Assembly (NCBI RefSeq): GCF_040412425.1
Contig: NC_089782.1
Span: 19,338,122-19,402,121 of the forward strand
DNA length: 64,000 nt
Origin: Macrobrachium rosenbergii
Taxonomy: Eukaryota; Arthropoda; Malacostraca; Decapoda; Palaemonidae
Direction of reading: 5' to 3'
A program made the translations under genes and the position numbers. Shown piece after piece: positions 35,596 to 47,100 of the stretch; the stretch's first letter is position 1, and each line of letters opens with the position of its first letter. Below the pieces are notes generated by a model that worked only from the letters and a program-made list of their open reading frames with translations, made no database searches and had not been told where the DNA came from.

Positions 35596-36169
35596 CTTAG
35601 CACACACATATTTTTACAGCTTTTATTTCTCTGTACATCTTTACCTGTGCAATACATAATTTTAAATAAATTGAATTTTACTTATATTTTCCACGAACAT
35701 TATGTGTATGTTTTCTTTATTGTATTGAATTGTACCTTCATTATGACTGTGACTTATGAAGTTTACCTAGTGATGCAGAGAAAATGTCTTTTACTCTGTG
35801 AGTGAAAAAGAAAATGGCATCCCATGAATTAGGGGTAACATGAGCATACATACGTACCGACTGTAAATGCGCTAGTGTGGCAAATACAGTGCCCATTACA
35901 ATACTGTACTCTATTTTTAAGTCAACTATTTATTTCTTTTTTTAAGGTTAATGTATTAAGCTAACTTTTAAGTGTAATTACATTAACATTAATTTCATTT
36001 CAAAGTTAGCGTAATACTTTGGGAGCATGATTAGGGTCATATTTAGTGTTTAAATTCTAGAAATAAGCATTTATTAGCATTTTTATTGACCGTACCAAAC
36101 TTAGGCAAATCCTCGCCCTATGCGAGGGGTTCTGGAACCTAACCTTGTGTAAGTTTGAGGTATTACTGT

Positions 36170-36545
36170 AAACAAAAGACAGTAAATATCATAAACATAA
36201 ACAATAAACAGAAACATAGATTAAAATATAAAAGGCGGTAAATATTCTGGTAGGCGATGGGCAGGAACCTAGCAGCTTTAGGCTAGTAGCCTAGTCTTCA
36301 GTTTTACCTTAGGCTATATACTACATTTTTGGTGGATCACAGAGGGGAGGCTTCTGGGGGGTTTAGTTGGTTTGGTGGCTTCAGCCTTTTAGCTAATCAA
36401 ACCTAGAGCACTGTAAATTAAAGTAGGTAAAACTGAAGACTAGCCACAGCCTAGTTTCTGCCAGTCAGCCACCTTAATGTTTACTACTTTATGCTTATGT
36501 TTTTGTTTATGTTTATGCCTTTTGTTAATGTTTGTGATATTTGTT
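36170..36545. repeat. large imperfect inverted repeat (foldback)
   Basis: Arms near 36170-36310 and 36419-36545 are complementary, including a perfect 19-bp pair CTAGTCTTCAGTTTTACCT / AGGTAAAACTGAAGACTAG and a CATAAACATAAAC / GTTTATGTTTATG block. The loop is about 110 bp. The arm sequence AACTGTAAATATCATAAA recurs near 9672, so this may be a dispersed family. Confidence 0.65.
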
Positions 36546-37308
36546 TATGCTTTTATGTTCATTCCCAAGGGGGCTGGTACTAAACATGGGTCTGTTTTGC
36601 ACATAAACTGATATCCTACTTACCAATCCCGAGGGGCATGGTAGTAGTCTTCAGTTTTGCCTTAAAATAAGTAATGAGGTTGTGGCCTAAGCAACCTAGG
36701 GTGTTGGGTCCTTACCTGGCTGGTGGCTTCCTCCCTGGATAATCTTAGACTTCATTTTAACCTAACCTAACTTTACCTCATATTTAATCTCGCCTATAGA
36801 GCAGGCTTACTTGAAAATGGGTGCATAGCCTTCCTTGAACTCCCCCTCATCTTGCTCAGAAAGTGTTCAGAGGATAGGCTACATTGTAATCAAACATACT
36901 TTACATAGGCCACAGCTTCGTGTTTGATGGGAGGATTTTGTCCTTTCTGGATCTCCCACTTTATCATACCCAAAAGTAATTGCTTTTCTTGAGTTTTGGA
37001 TGTTGGAGAAGGATAGTCTGATGATCTTGGATATTTTAAGTTGCCAACAGCCTGTCATCATTTTAGACAGAAAAAATGCAATTAAAAAAGAGCTGTATGA
37101 AAACTTATATACCTTTTAATGTGACCTAGGGAGCACATCTAACTTGACTTATTGCATCCATTATCACCGCCTCTTCCACATAGGTCTGTTGCTACCTGAG
37201 TAGCAAATAGGAATGTCCTGCCTTGTAATATTAACCAATATTTGTGATAGACTTTTAAGTCTAGACCTAGTATGGTATAGGCTGATCATATTCAGATATT
37301 AATTTACT

Positions 37309-37530
37309 GGTGTGATTCAGGGTGGCATTCTGTCTCCTCTGTTGTTTTTATTGGGCATAAATTACGTTATGTGAAAGGTTAAAAGATAAATGGATATGGG
37401 TATACTCTGGGGAGAAATTGGGAAACTTCTTGACATTAGATTATGTTGATGATATAGCTTTGATCTGCAAGGGACCAGAAAGGATGCAGAGAATGTTGGA
37501 TTGTCTAGTGAGCGAAGGCTGAAAGGTTAG
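37309..37530 (+). mobile_element. LINE RT fragment, inverted relative to its neighbour
   Basis: A 222-bp plus-strand fragment translates as GVIQGGILSPLLFLLG, LDYVDDIALICK and LDCLVSEG. It is nearly identical to the complement of 38299-38521 in the adjacent minus-strand LINE. The active site is YVDD here but YAND in the neighbour. Confidence 0.8.
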
Positions 37531-37539
37531 GCTCTTGAC

Positions 37540-39330
37540 TTAATGTGCAATGGTTGCCTAGTGTATATGGCCATAATTATTTTTTGTAATTCCTGATTAT
37601 CATCCATCATTCAGTGAATCATTTCTTGTGGCACCCACAGGGATGCATAGGGCCTTGATGAACTCACGGCACCACATTCTGTCCTGGGCTAACTCCTCGA
37701 GATCTCCCAACACTCATTTCCTGCTTCCCTCCTCATTGTCCTCAACCATGTCTGCTCTGGCCTGCCTCTACTTCTTCTGCCAAGGGCAACCCACCCTGGT
37801 GTATCTCGCACTATTCCCTGTCTTTTATACACATGGCCAGTTACTTCCAGCACAAGAACGTAACATACTCATCGACCGGCTGCACCCCCATTACTTCTCT
37901 AATTCTGCTATTTGATATCCTATCCATCCAATTAGTTCCTAATACTCTTCTGGGCAACTTATTATAAGAATTTATTATCCGAAGTCACTGTACTGTACCA
38001 TGACTCATGCCCATAAATCAAAATACTCCTACTCATTGCCTTTCTTATAAATTTTGATATTTGTATGTACAGAAAAATTGCAATTATTCCAAATATTTTT
38101 AAGCAATCCTATTACCTGATGAGACTTTTTTTAATCTTACCATAAATTCTGTGATCAGAGAACCATCCTTATCTAAATAAGTACCTAAATATTTAAACTT
38201 ACCCACTTGCTTTACAACCATGCCTTCAGTTAGACAATCCTGTGCATTTTCAATATTCATATTCATGATTTCAGTTTTTCCACTATTAATAACCAAACCA
38301 ACCTTTCAACCTTCGCTCACTAGACAGTCCAACACTCTCTGCATCCTTTCTGGTCTCTTGCAGATCAAAGCTATATCATTAGCATAATCTAAGTCAAGAA
38401 GTTTCCCAATTTCTCCCCAGAGTATACCCATATCCGTTTCTCTTTTAACCTTTCACATAACGTAATTTACAGCCAATAAAAACAACAGAGGAGACAGAAT
38501 GCCACCCTGAATTACACCAGACTTAACTTCAAATGGATCACTCAAACAACCATCAACCATCATTTTACAAGATGTGCCCTCATGCATGTTCATAATAACC
38601 CTCACAAACTTTCCGGTATTCCATAATGCCTCATCATTTTTCCCATAGTCCATCTTGAAATACTATCAAGGCCTTTTCAAAATCAACAAAGCAAAGACTT
38701 GATGGAGTTCTCATTTCATTAGCTTGCTGCATTAAATGCCTAACTATGAAGATCTGATCACTGCAAGCCTGTCCCTTTCCAAAACCAGCCTGTTCATCCC
38801 TCAGAGTACCATCAACCACTGGCTCCAACCTATTCAACAGTACTCTATTGAAAAATTTTCAAGGTCATGGATGACAAAGCAACTCCCCTCCAATTAATCA
38901 CACCTACTCAGATGTCCCTTTTTTGGAACTTAAATGATCACACCATTCTTCCAACTTGATGGTATTATCCCTGTCACCTGTATCTCATTGAATAATATCT
39001 TCAAGACAAATACTAATATACTGTATCCTCCTCTACTTTAAACATTTCTGAGAATAACCCATTCTCTCTTGGTGCCTTATAATTCTTTAACTGTTGTATT
39101 GCCTTACCTACTATTTCCAGCCTGATCTCACCTTCATCAATATTTAAATCTTCCTGAGTAGGTGGTATATCCTCTTTTGGGGGACTGGTATATTAAGAAC
39201 TGTCTCAAAATGTGCTTTCTGTCTATTTCTGATTTCAACATTTTTGCTTATCAGAAATATTTTTACCTGGGTGTTTCTTTCCACGGTTTAATATTCTGTA
39301 ATTCCTAATGACTTCAGACAAAATTTCCAC
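37540..39330 (-). mobile_element. LINE (non-LTR) ORF2 remnant
   Basis: Minus-strand frames with breaks read as LINE reverse transcriptase: KNYKAPRENG, EQAGFGKGQACSDQIFIVRHL, SLCFVDFEKAL, GVIQGGILSPLLFLLA, a YAND active site (canonical YADD), INSGKTEIM, KYLGTYLDKDG, ILIYGHESW and a decayed C-terminal block ending near 37545. The element is 5'-truncated and has many stops. Clade not assigned. The plus-strand frame at 37628-37915 is its antisense. Confidence 0.8.
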
Positions 39331-39668
39331 CTTGTACTGAACTTAATAAGGCAGATGCAAAGCAAGTGAAAATTATACGGTATTTTGTTTTTATTTCTAT
39401 TTCCTTATGGTCAACTATATTCTTTTGGTCCAGGTGACTGCATGAGGCTGGTAGCTGGCAAGGATTTTCAGTAAAAGTTAATACAAAATTAAATCTCTTC
39501 CTACTGTATGTTAGTCATTAAGCTTCAGGCCTGCCAAGTTTATATAGGAAAATCCTTTTCAAATCAGGTTTTATCTTGTGATGTAAGCAAGTGCCATTTC
39601 CCTTTGTTTTTCGTGCTATTAAGGACAGGCAAAGAAATAGTAGTGTTCAGAGTGCCAGAAGGTGTGTA

Positions 39669-39970
39669 GAGGCAGTCCCTGGTTAATGGCGGGCGCGGTT
39701 AATGACGATCAGGTTTTATGGTGCTTGTCTAGCGATGAAAATCTGCAATTTTTGGTGCCGAAAATCGCCGATTTCCGCTTATCGGCGCCGATAACTGGGT
39801 ATGGGGGCCAATACATACCTAACAGAGGTGCCGATAGCCGAAAATCAGCACTTTTCAGCGCCGATTTCAAATCACCGAAAAAGCCTGAAATCGCCGATTT
39901 TGGTTATAACGATTTTCGGTTATCATCACGCCCCAGAACAGAACCCCTGCCGATAACCAAGGACTGCCTG
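39669..39970. mobile_element. Tc1/mariner (Tigger/pogo-like) MITE, copy 1
   Basis: 302 bp between TA dinucleotides at 39667-39668 and 39971-39972, with terminal inverted repeats GAGGCAGTCCCTGGTTA / AACCAAGGACTGCCTG. Inside are repeated CGATTTTCGG/GCCGAT motifs and no ORF. TA duplication and CAGGCAGTCC ends are typical of Tigger-like elements. Confidence 0.8.
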
Positions 39971-41122
39971 TATTGTATCTTTTAAATTGGGATCAATATA
40001 GGATAGGCTGGTAGAAGTCACTTGACTGCCTAGTTATGGAATTGTTCTTAACCATTGTTAATTTTCCTTTTTATAGCAGATTTGTTCTGTTTGCTTTGTC
40101 TTTTTACAGAAAATTTTTGAGTGTACTGGAAATGCCCCTAAATGGTGCATGTTGAATACTGTGCCCTTATCATGAAGTAATATCATCTGTTTATGACGAG
40201 ATAGAAAGCATTTCAGCATGGTTGTTTCCATACCTGTTTCAGACCATGACAGTAATAAACTGTCATGCAGACCTTGCAAACATTGGCGATACAGATTGTT
40301 TTTCTGTTTTAAGCTATTTGTTCTTCACAAATACTGTACTACAGTATGGCGTGTATAGCTCAGCGGTTAGCTGTTACAATACTGTATATGGACAATATGG
40401 GACTACTACACTCGCATTAGTAGTCAGAGGAGTGCTATGCTTTTAACTATGGAGTGTCCCAGTGCTTGGCATGAAAGCCTAAATTTCATAAATCAGTCAG
40501 TCTTGATACTGCTTGTGCTAGAAGAGACAGTTGGGAAACATGTCCATTATAGAAACTGAGATGTTCTAGGTATTTTTCTTTCATAAAAATGGAAGGACAT
40601 TTTTTTATTTGTACAAGTATACTAGTGGAAGAATAAGCATTATTTAGGATGTTTACCTAATATGAAAGATAGCTTATATCCCCACAGCCATAGGTGAGGT
40701 AGCTTATATCCCCACAACGATAGGTGAGGTGGTATAAGCTATCTTCAGCAGCTGTCTTAACAGTAGTTAGATATCCAAGTAATGAATTTTATTTTGAAAA
40801 ATTATATTTTTTGTACTATTTATTCTTAACTACTGTATAAGGTTTATATTCAGGCAAGTAGATTATTGTAAGTTTAGTCAATTTGTCTATTCCCTGACCT
40901 AGTCACCATGGTATGCAATTTATCTGACCAAAGTTCTTTCTTCCTCATAAGCAATAATTTTATATTTAAATATCTCTGTTCATGAGACTCCCATTGACTT
41001 TTGATTCAAAACGTGCTGGAGTTATACTTACTGCTATTGTCTAGTCTCTTTTGAAATCAAAGACTCAAGTACTGTACAGTGTTGCATTTTATAAAGTGAC
41101 TAAGACATCTTTATTTTTTCAG
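39971..41122. other. 5' flank or intron of zinc-finger gene
   Basis: Contains the hairpin at 40671-40746. No upstream exon could be placed with confidence, although the acceptor at 41122 implies one. Confidence 0.5.
40671..40746 (+). repeat. hairpin enclosing a 30-bp tandem duplication
   Basis: AAGATAGCTTATA at the left and TATAAGCTATCTT at the right are perfect complements. Between them TAGCTTATATCCCCACA(G/A)C(C/G)ATAGGTGAGG is present twice. It lies about 400 bp upstream of zinc-finger exon 1. Confidence 0.75.
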
Positions 41123-41175
41123 AATGGTTTACCGACTGTTTTGAGGGTTATTCACACCGAAGAGTAAGCATGGAG
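41123..41175 (+). CDS. zinc-finger gene exon 1 (first one identified)
   Basis: The acceptor is TTATTTTTTCAG at 41122 and the donor GTAAG at 41176. An ATG at 41170 (A at -3, G at +4) gives Met-Glu before the intron. The frame is also open across the whole exon (W-F-T-D-C-F-E-G-Y-S-H), so translation could enter from an unseen upstream exon. If the exon is 5' UTR instead, a short upstream ORF starts at 41124 and stops after six codons. Confidence 0.65.
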
Positions 41176-44100
41176 GTAAGATATATTGTATATGGTATAT
41201 TCTTAATTAGTAAATAGAAAAATTAGGTGATTATTGTACATTATCTCCAAGTCCCAGTTTGTGAGGTGCATGGGGTAGATATTTCAAGTTACATAATACA
41301 CTTTGTAGCTAAATTAAATTTCCTAGGATCTAGGTAAGAAATTTTATGTCGAGATTGCCCTTAGAGAAATATCAGCTCTTATTATTAGTGGTGATAAGTC
41401 AAACCTGTTTTGAGGATTTGAATTGGTGACATGTGATTTGCCTTGCCAACTATATATCCATTCATTCACTCTACATATATCTGTGGTTTCCCCCATCTCC
41501 CTTCCCATCCAGCTGTGAGTAAATATTCAACTTCCACCCCAGAGGCAGTTAAGTAAAGTATGCATTACGAGATCTTAAGCAGAAAACATCATGGGGGAAT
41601 AGATGATAAAGACAGCCTCCTCTTTGCGGTTTTGAGCTGCAGACGTATGATTTGCCAGACCAATACTATACAGTATTCATATCACAGAGGGAATAAAGCT
41701 GTAGAACCAGATATGCTACTGCACTCACTGCTGGTGCAGCAGGGAGTGAGTACAACCACAGATATGGGCATGATAGGCCAGGTATGATTCCAAAGTACAG
41801 TACTGTACATGCAGTAGCATATCTAATTCCTCTCCGTAGGGGGGTAGCGCCATCATTGCACCTCACGTGCGGTGCACTATAGGCTTAACTGAAGGTTCTT
41901 CGCAGCGTCCCTTCTGCCATTAGCTGCAACCCCTGTCATTCCTTTTACTGTACTTCTGTTCATATTCGTTCTTCCATCTCACTTTCCACCCTCTTCTAAC
42001 AATTGTTTCACAGTGCAACTGTGAGGTTTTCCTCCAGTTAAACCTTTGCAACCTTTTACTCTCAATTTCCCTTAAAGCTCAGAATGACCTCACAGGTGCC
42101 AGTGCTTAGCCTTTGGCCAAAATTGTATGTTCTATATCTAGTTCCACACCCTTTATTCTGTCTGTCATTGAGTGGATGTACTGTTGTTCTGATGAATCAT
42201 ATTTATCCTGAAAATTTTAAGTACAGTAAACACGAAACAGCAATATAGAAGAGTTATCAGAACAAATTTTTTTTAGTTTTTTGTTTTTTCATCAAGAGCA
42301 TGCCTTTTCTCATCTTCTCTTGTTTAGAAATATTAAAAAATCTTAACTCTCCTGTTACTGAGATTCAGTTTTACACAAAGCTAGTCACTGAGTTATAGTA
42401 TTACATTATTCACTTTGCAGTTTGATGCTAAGAACTTGCACTTGGTGTACTGTTAACAAGTCTACAGCATGCATCTTCAGCTCACCCTGTTGTATCTCTG
42501 TCAGTTGTGTCATAACTTTCTATGTGCTATAGCCTTGAGCTTGTTTCATAAAATCACTTGATTTGCACACCCAACTGTTTGTCTAAACCCACCCTAAGCC
42601 AGTTTTCATCTGTGTCACCTCCTCGGACAACACTTTCCCAGGGCTACTATTCATCATAGTTTCCCTGTAACTCTTGCAGTGCCATTTTCACTGTATTTTT
42701 ATCTTGATATCATATTCGTGCTGAAATTGGTGCTAGTTAAACAATAAATATTCCTCCAAATATGCAGAAAGGAATACAGGCAGTCCTGGTACGATGGTCC
42801 GGCCACGGCGTTCAAGGATTCTGACTCTTTTCAAATATATTCATCAATTATTTCCAGTTTCTGATGATGTTCGGGTTACAACACTTACGACGCCCCTCCG
42901 ACGGAAGAAATATGGCTGTAAAATGGTAGAATAATCAAAATTTAAAGTTTTTTTTTATGAAAAACTCAATAAAAATGCAGTTTACATCGTTTTTAATACA
43001 CCCGCAGCATTAAAAGTAAGGTTTTCTTAGGATTTTTGACGATTTTCGATGATTTTTCGGATTACGACGATTTTCGGCTTATGGCGCGGCATAGGAACGG
43101 AACCGTCGTAAACAGGGGACTGCCTGTATCTGAAAATGTTTTTATTCTTTTGAATGCCAGAGAAGATATTGGTACTGTAATTTTAGCAGATGTTAAAGAA
43201 AAACCAAAAGATTTGTGTAACGGAAAGAAATCGTTCCCGAGGTATTTTAGTATACAAGGAAGTTATCCTTACTGTGAAATGGCTTCAGTTAGATGATGAC
43301 TGAGGATATGGGTAATTTTAGCTGATGTTAAGAAAATACCTCAAAAGATTTTTGTTGATGGAAAGAAATTGTTACCGAGATATTTTAGTATACAAGGAAG
43401 TTATCTTTACTGTGAAAAAGTTTCAGTTAGATGGTGACTGAAGGATATAGTAAGCATCTCAAATAATTACAGACTGAGAAATTGTGACACATTGGTTTAT
43501 TATCATGTTGCACTATATCTACATATCATTAAACATTAGACTTCAGGTTTGATCTTTATTTTGTTATCAGCAGTCTTATATGTTTCTTCATGACAGGATA
43601 ACGGTGCAGACATAGGTGAAGCTCTAGATGGTCTAGATGATTTCCTTCAAGATGAAAATCTCTTTCAAGACTTGGAAGATCTTGGAAAAGTACTTGATGA
43701 ACTCAACGAGGCTGATGATGGTGGAGAATCGTCAGATGCTGGAGAATCTAGTGGAGCCTCAAAAAGGTAAATACCAGATTAAGAGATTCAGACAAATGTT
43801 AATTCAAATTGGAAATTATTTTTACAAATTACAGACATTTTGAATGGAGATTCCCCTGTTCACCGATATGAAACTGTGCCTCCATGTTTTTATTGATTGT
43901 CACGCAGAGCAGTGTTCTTCAGAAATGAAGATCTTAAGTAAATTTTTCTTCTTCCAAACTGAAGGTTTCCAGTAATTTTACCCTATAAATTCTCTCTCTC
44001 TTTCTCTCTCTCTCTCTCGATCAATCGATCGATCCCTTCCCCCTTTCTGTAAGCTGGTCAGCTTGATTACATTTCATGAAGATCCTTCCTGAAATGAGGT

Positions 44101-47100
44101 GTACTTATAAAGGCAGTACCTTGATAGTAAAGACAATTGCAGGTGATCAACAAACAGTAAACAGGTGACAGTGGTGGAAGTATATTATTCAGGTTCATTC
44201 AACATTTTCTTGCTACTACTGCCTGAAATCCCCCAGTCCCAAAGGTGGTTGCTGGAGAGAACAAGGCATGTAACAGAAGTAAGGAATCTGGTAGAGCTGT
44301 AGTGTTCTGCAAAGGTTAAAAAAAAAAAAATTGAGAGACATAGGATGATAGGTGACTATATGAGGGGACAGAGAGACCTCCATTGTCTGTAGTCACCAAC
44401 TCACCCAATCCAGATTTTGCAAGTTTACGTCAAGGTTTGGGCTGGACCAGAATTCAATAGAAGACAGATTCAGTCATGAGAATGGTCATATGCTATTCAT
44501 ACAATTGGGTAGTCTGAAGGCACGAGTCATTCTAGGAGTTTGTGGTGAGGAAGATGATGACAGAAGTTTTCATTCTCCTTTCGGGCAACACCATAGCCTT
44601 CGAATATGTTGTCTTCTCCTCCCAACTAGTTTTGCTCATGATTGGTCTTTCTGAGACGTCTTTACTGAGTGTTGATCTTGTGGAAGATTTTTTATATGGA
44701 CATCAGGACTGTGCATTTTTTGCTTTCCCAAGAAGACTCCAACACCAAAACTTGACTCTCTTTGGAGGGAATCTCTAAGATCTTCAAGAGGTAGTTACTG
44801 AGGTACAGCTTTGCTGTTACCTCTTGCCATCCTTGCAACTCGCTGTCATTTTCCCTTACCCTTGGAAAGAAGTGCTTGCCCTTAACCCTCCTTTGTTATG
44901 ATATCCTTGTACTCTTCTTCCCTCCAGAGGGTTCAAGGAGTCTGCAACCTTCAGGTAAGTATGGGTAGTAGATTTCCTTGTATAGAAGAGAAGCCTTAAT
45001 TCTCCTTTGTCTGCAAAGGATCACAGAAATATTTCAATGTCACCTAGCATACTGATGGTTCCTCTATATAAGTATCCTTGTCCCAGTCATGCATTCTTCC
45101 CTGAAGTTAGGGCCAGTTCGCAGATTATGTATCATGATTATTTTTGTTTTGCCTTTCCATGCCTGCAGCTACTACTCACTCATTCCCTTTTGTGAGGTAT
45201 TAGAGGGAATCTTAGTCACCCTTACTGAAATCCCATGCTTGCTGTTGGAATCTCCAGTCTTTTTGCAGAGAGAGACGTTGATTTTGTTTGGTTTAGCACA
45301 TGGGTTCTGAATCACACATATGCTTCAGAAGAAACTGAGGTTTTAGTTATGCAGGGCAGGATCCTGACTGACAGTCTTCCTTCACCCTTGTACAAGGGAA
45401 TGCCTTAAGCTCCTGGACACCTTCCTAGCCTTTTGGAAGTTGCTTAATTATTGTGTAGCTTTTTCCAGCTCCTTTGGGACAAGCTTGCATCCTGCCTAAA
45501 GTAAATGGTTGGGTTTAGGTTAGGAAAGAGATGCTTTGGGTTTGGGTCTCATCCCTTCCTCTGCCCCTTCCCAACTGTAAACAGTCCAGTTCGTGTGTAT
45601 GTATGGTGATGTGGTGAATGCTGGAGAACTACACAACCAAACACTTTTCCAAAAACGTAGCTGTGTTCTTTCCATTCCGTCCATAACAGAGGCACTGGGT
45701 ATGTTTATAATGCTGTGGTTCATCCCCTATTGCTATTTACTGATGTTGATTTCCCATTCTCTAATTGGGAATGACAAGATTTTCATCGATCTTACTCTGA
45801 GTATAGTTAGACATGGTGAACTAAACACAAGAAGAACTGCAAGAAAGGATTTTAGCATGGAAAGGAGCCATAGAAAGGAAAGGATTGAAAGTGAACATTG
45901 GAAAGACAGAGGTAATGGTTAGTAGTAAAGAAGGTCATGAAGAAGTAAACATTCAAGTGGAAGAAGGTACAGTGCTCAAACAGAACAATGAGTTTAACTA
46001 CTTGGTATCAGTCATAACAGAGGAGGGAGCTACCGAGAAAGCAGTGGGACAGAGAGTGAAAGAAGCATGGTGAAATTGGAGAGAAGTAACTGGAGCTGTT
46101 TTATACAAGAAAATGACATTAAGGCTCAAAATGAAGATTTATAAGACAGTTATCAGGCCCATACTATTATATGGGGCAGAAACTTGGGCGCTTGAGAGGG
46201 AAGAGGAGGGACTGTTGGAAAGAACCGAGATGAGGATGGCAAGATGGATTGCTGGAATATCACTACTGAAAGGAGGGAGAGTCAAGATATAAGAAGAATG
46301 TGTGGTATATGTAATGTAATTTGAAGGAGAAGGCTAGAGAAACTTGTCTGAGATACTATGGTCATGTAATAAGATGAGAGGAGGTGGATCCAATCAAGAG
46401 AGCTAAGAACATGCCAGTGATTGGTGGGGAGGAGTGTGGGGTGGCAGCAGATCAGATGGATGGATGTGGTGAGGAGGGTTATGAGTTATATGGGACGGGG
46501 GGAAGAAGATGCAAGGAATAGAAATAGATGGAGAAAGATGACTCGAGTGGTGTACCCTGCTATACTGGGACTATCAAGGTCGAAAGAAGAAAAAGAACTA
46601 AATTCTGGCACAGCCTATGCATCCCATGCAAGACTGTATATTCAGTTACAGGAGTCAGCCCTATGTTGGTATTCTACATGGAATATGACAGGTCTAGGGG
46701 GATTTTTGACTGTTCCTTTAGTCTTTATGCTGTAACTTCAGACTTCTGGGGCATTTTCCTCAAACTTTTATTTAAAAAGTGATGTCTTTATTCTCATAGG
46801 AATAAATAGCTAATTCAATATAATTGTATTCGTCTTAGATATACAAACCATTCCTTTTATCAAAATCTTACCTCAACCCTGCACAGTCCCTTTCACCAAA
46901 GGGAAAAAGTGATGCGTTACCAACACGTGAGTCGGTGATACCCCACCATTTACCTACCTGCTACCAATTAACCACTGCGTTATCAAGCTTCAGTGACCAT
47001 TTCCAGCTTGTGTTAGGAATACTACTATTTAAAAGGTTCTGGTTTGTATAACCAGGGAAAAATATGAGTTATCCTAAATTTTTCTGTTCAGTATTTTAGT

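Larger units (their letters stand above)
34986..37308. other. repeats, no gene seen
   Basis: Direct repeats, (CT)n, and the foldback at 36170-36545. The rest is AT-rich unique-looking DNA. Confidence 0.5.

Noticed and set aside
37628..37915. 95-residue plus-strand frame
   Set aside because: Antisense of the 3' part of the minus-strand LINE.
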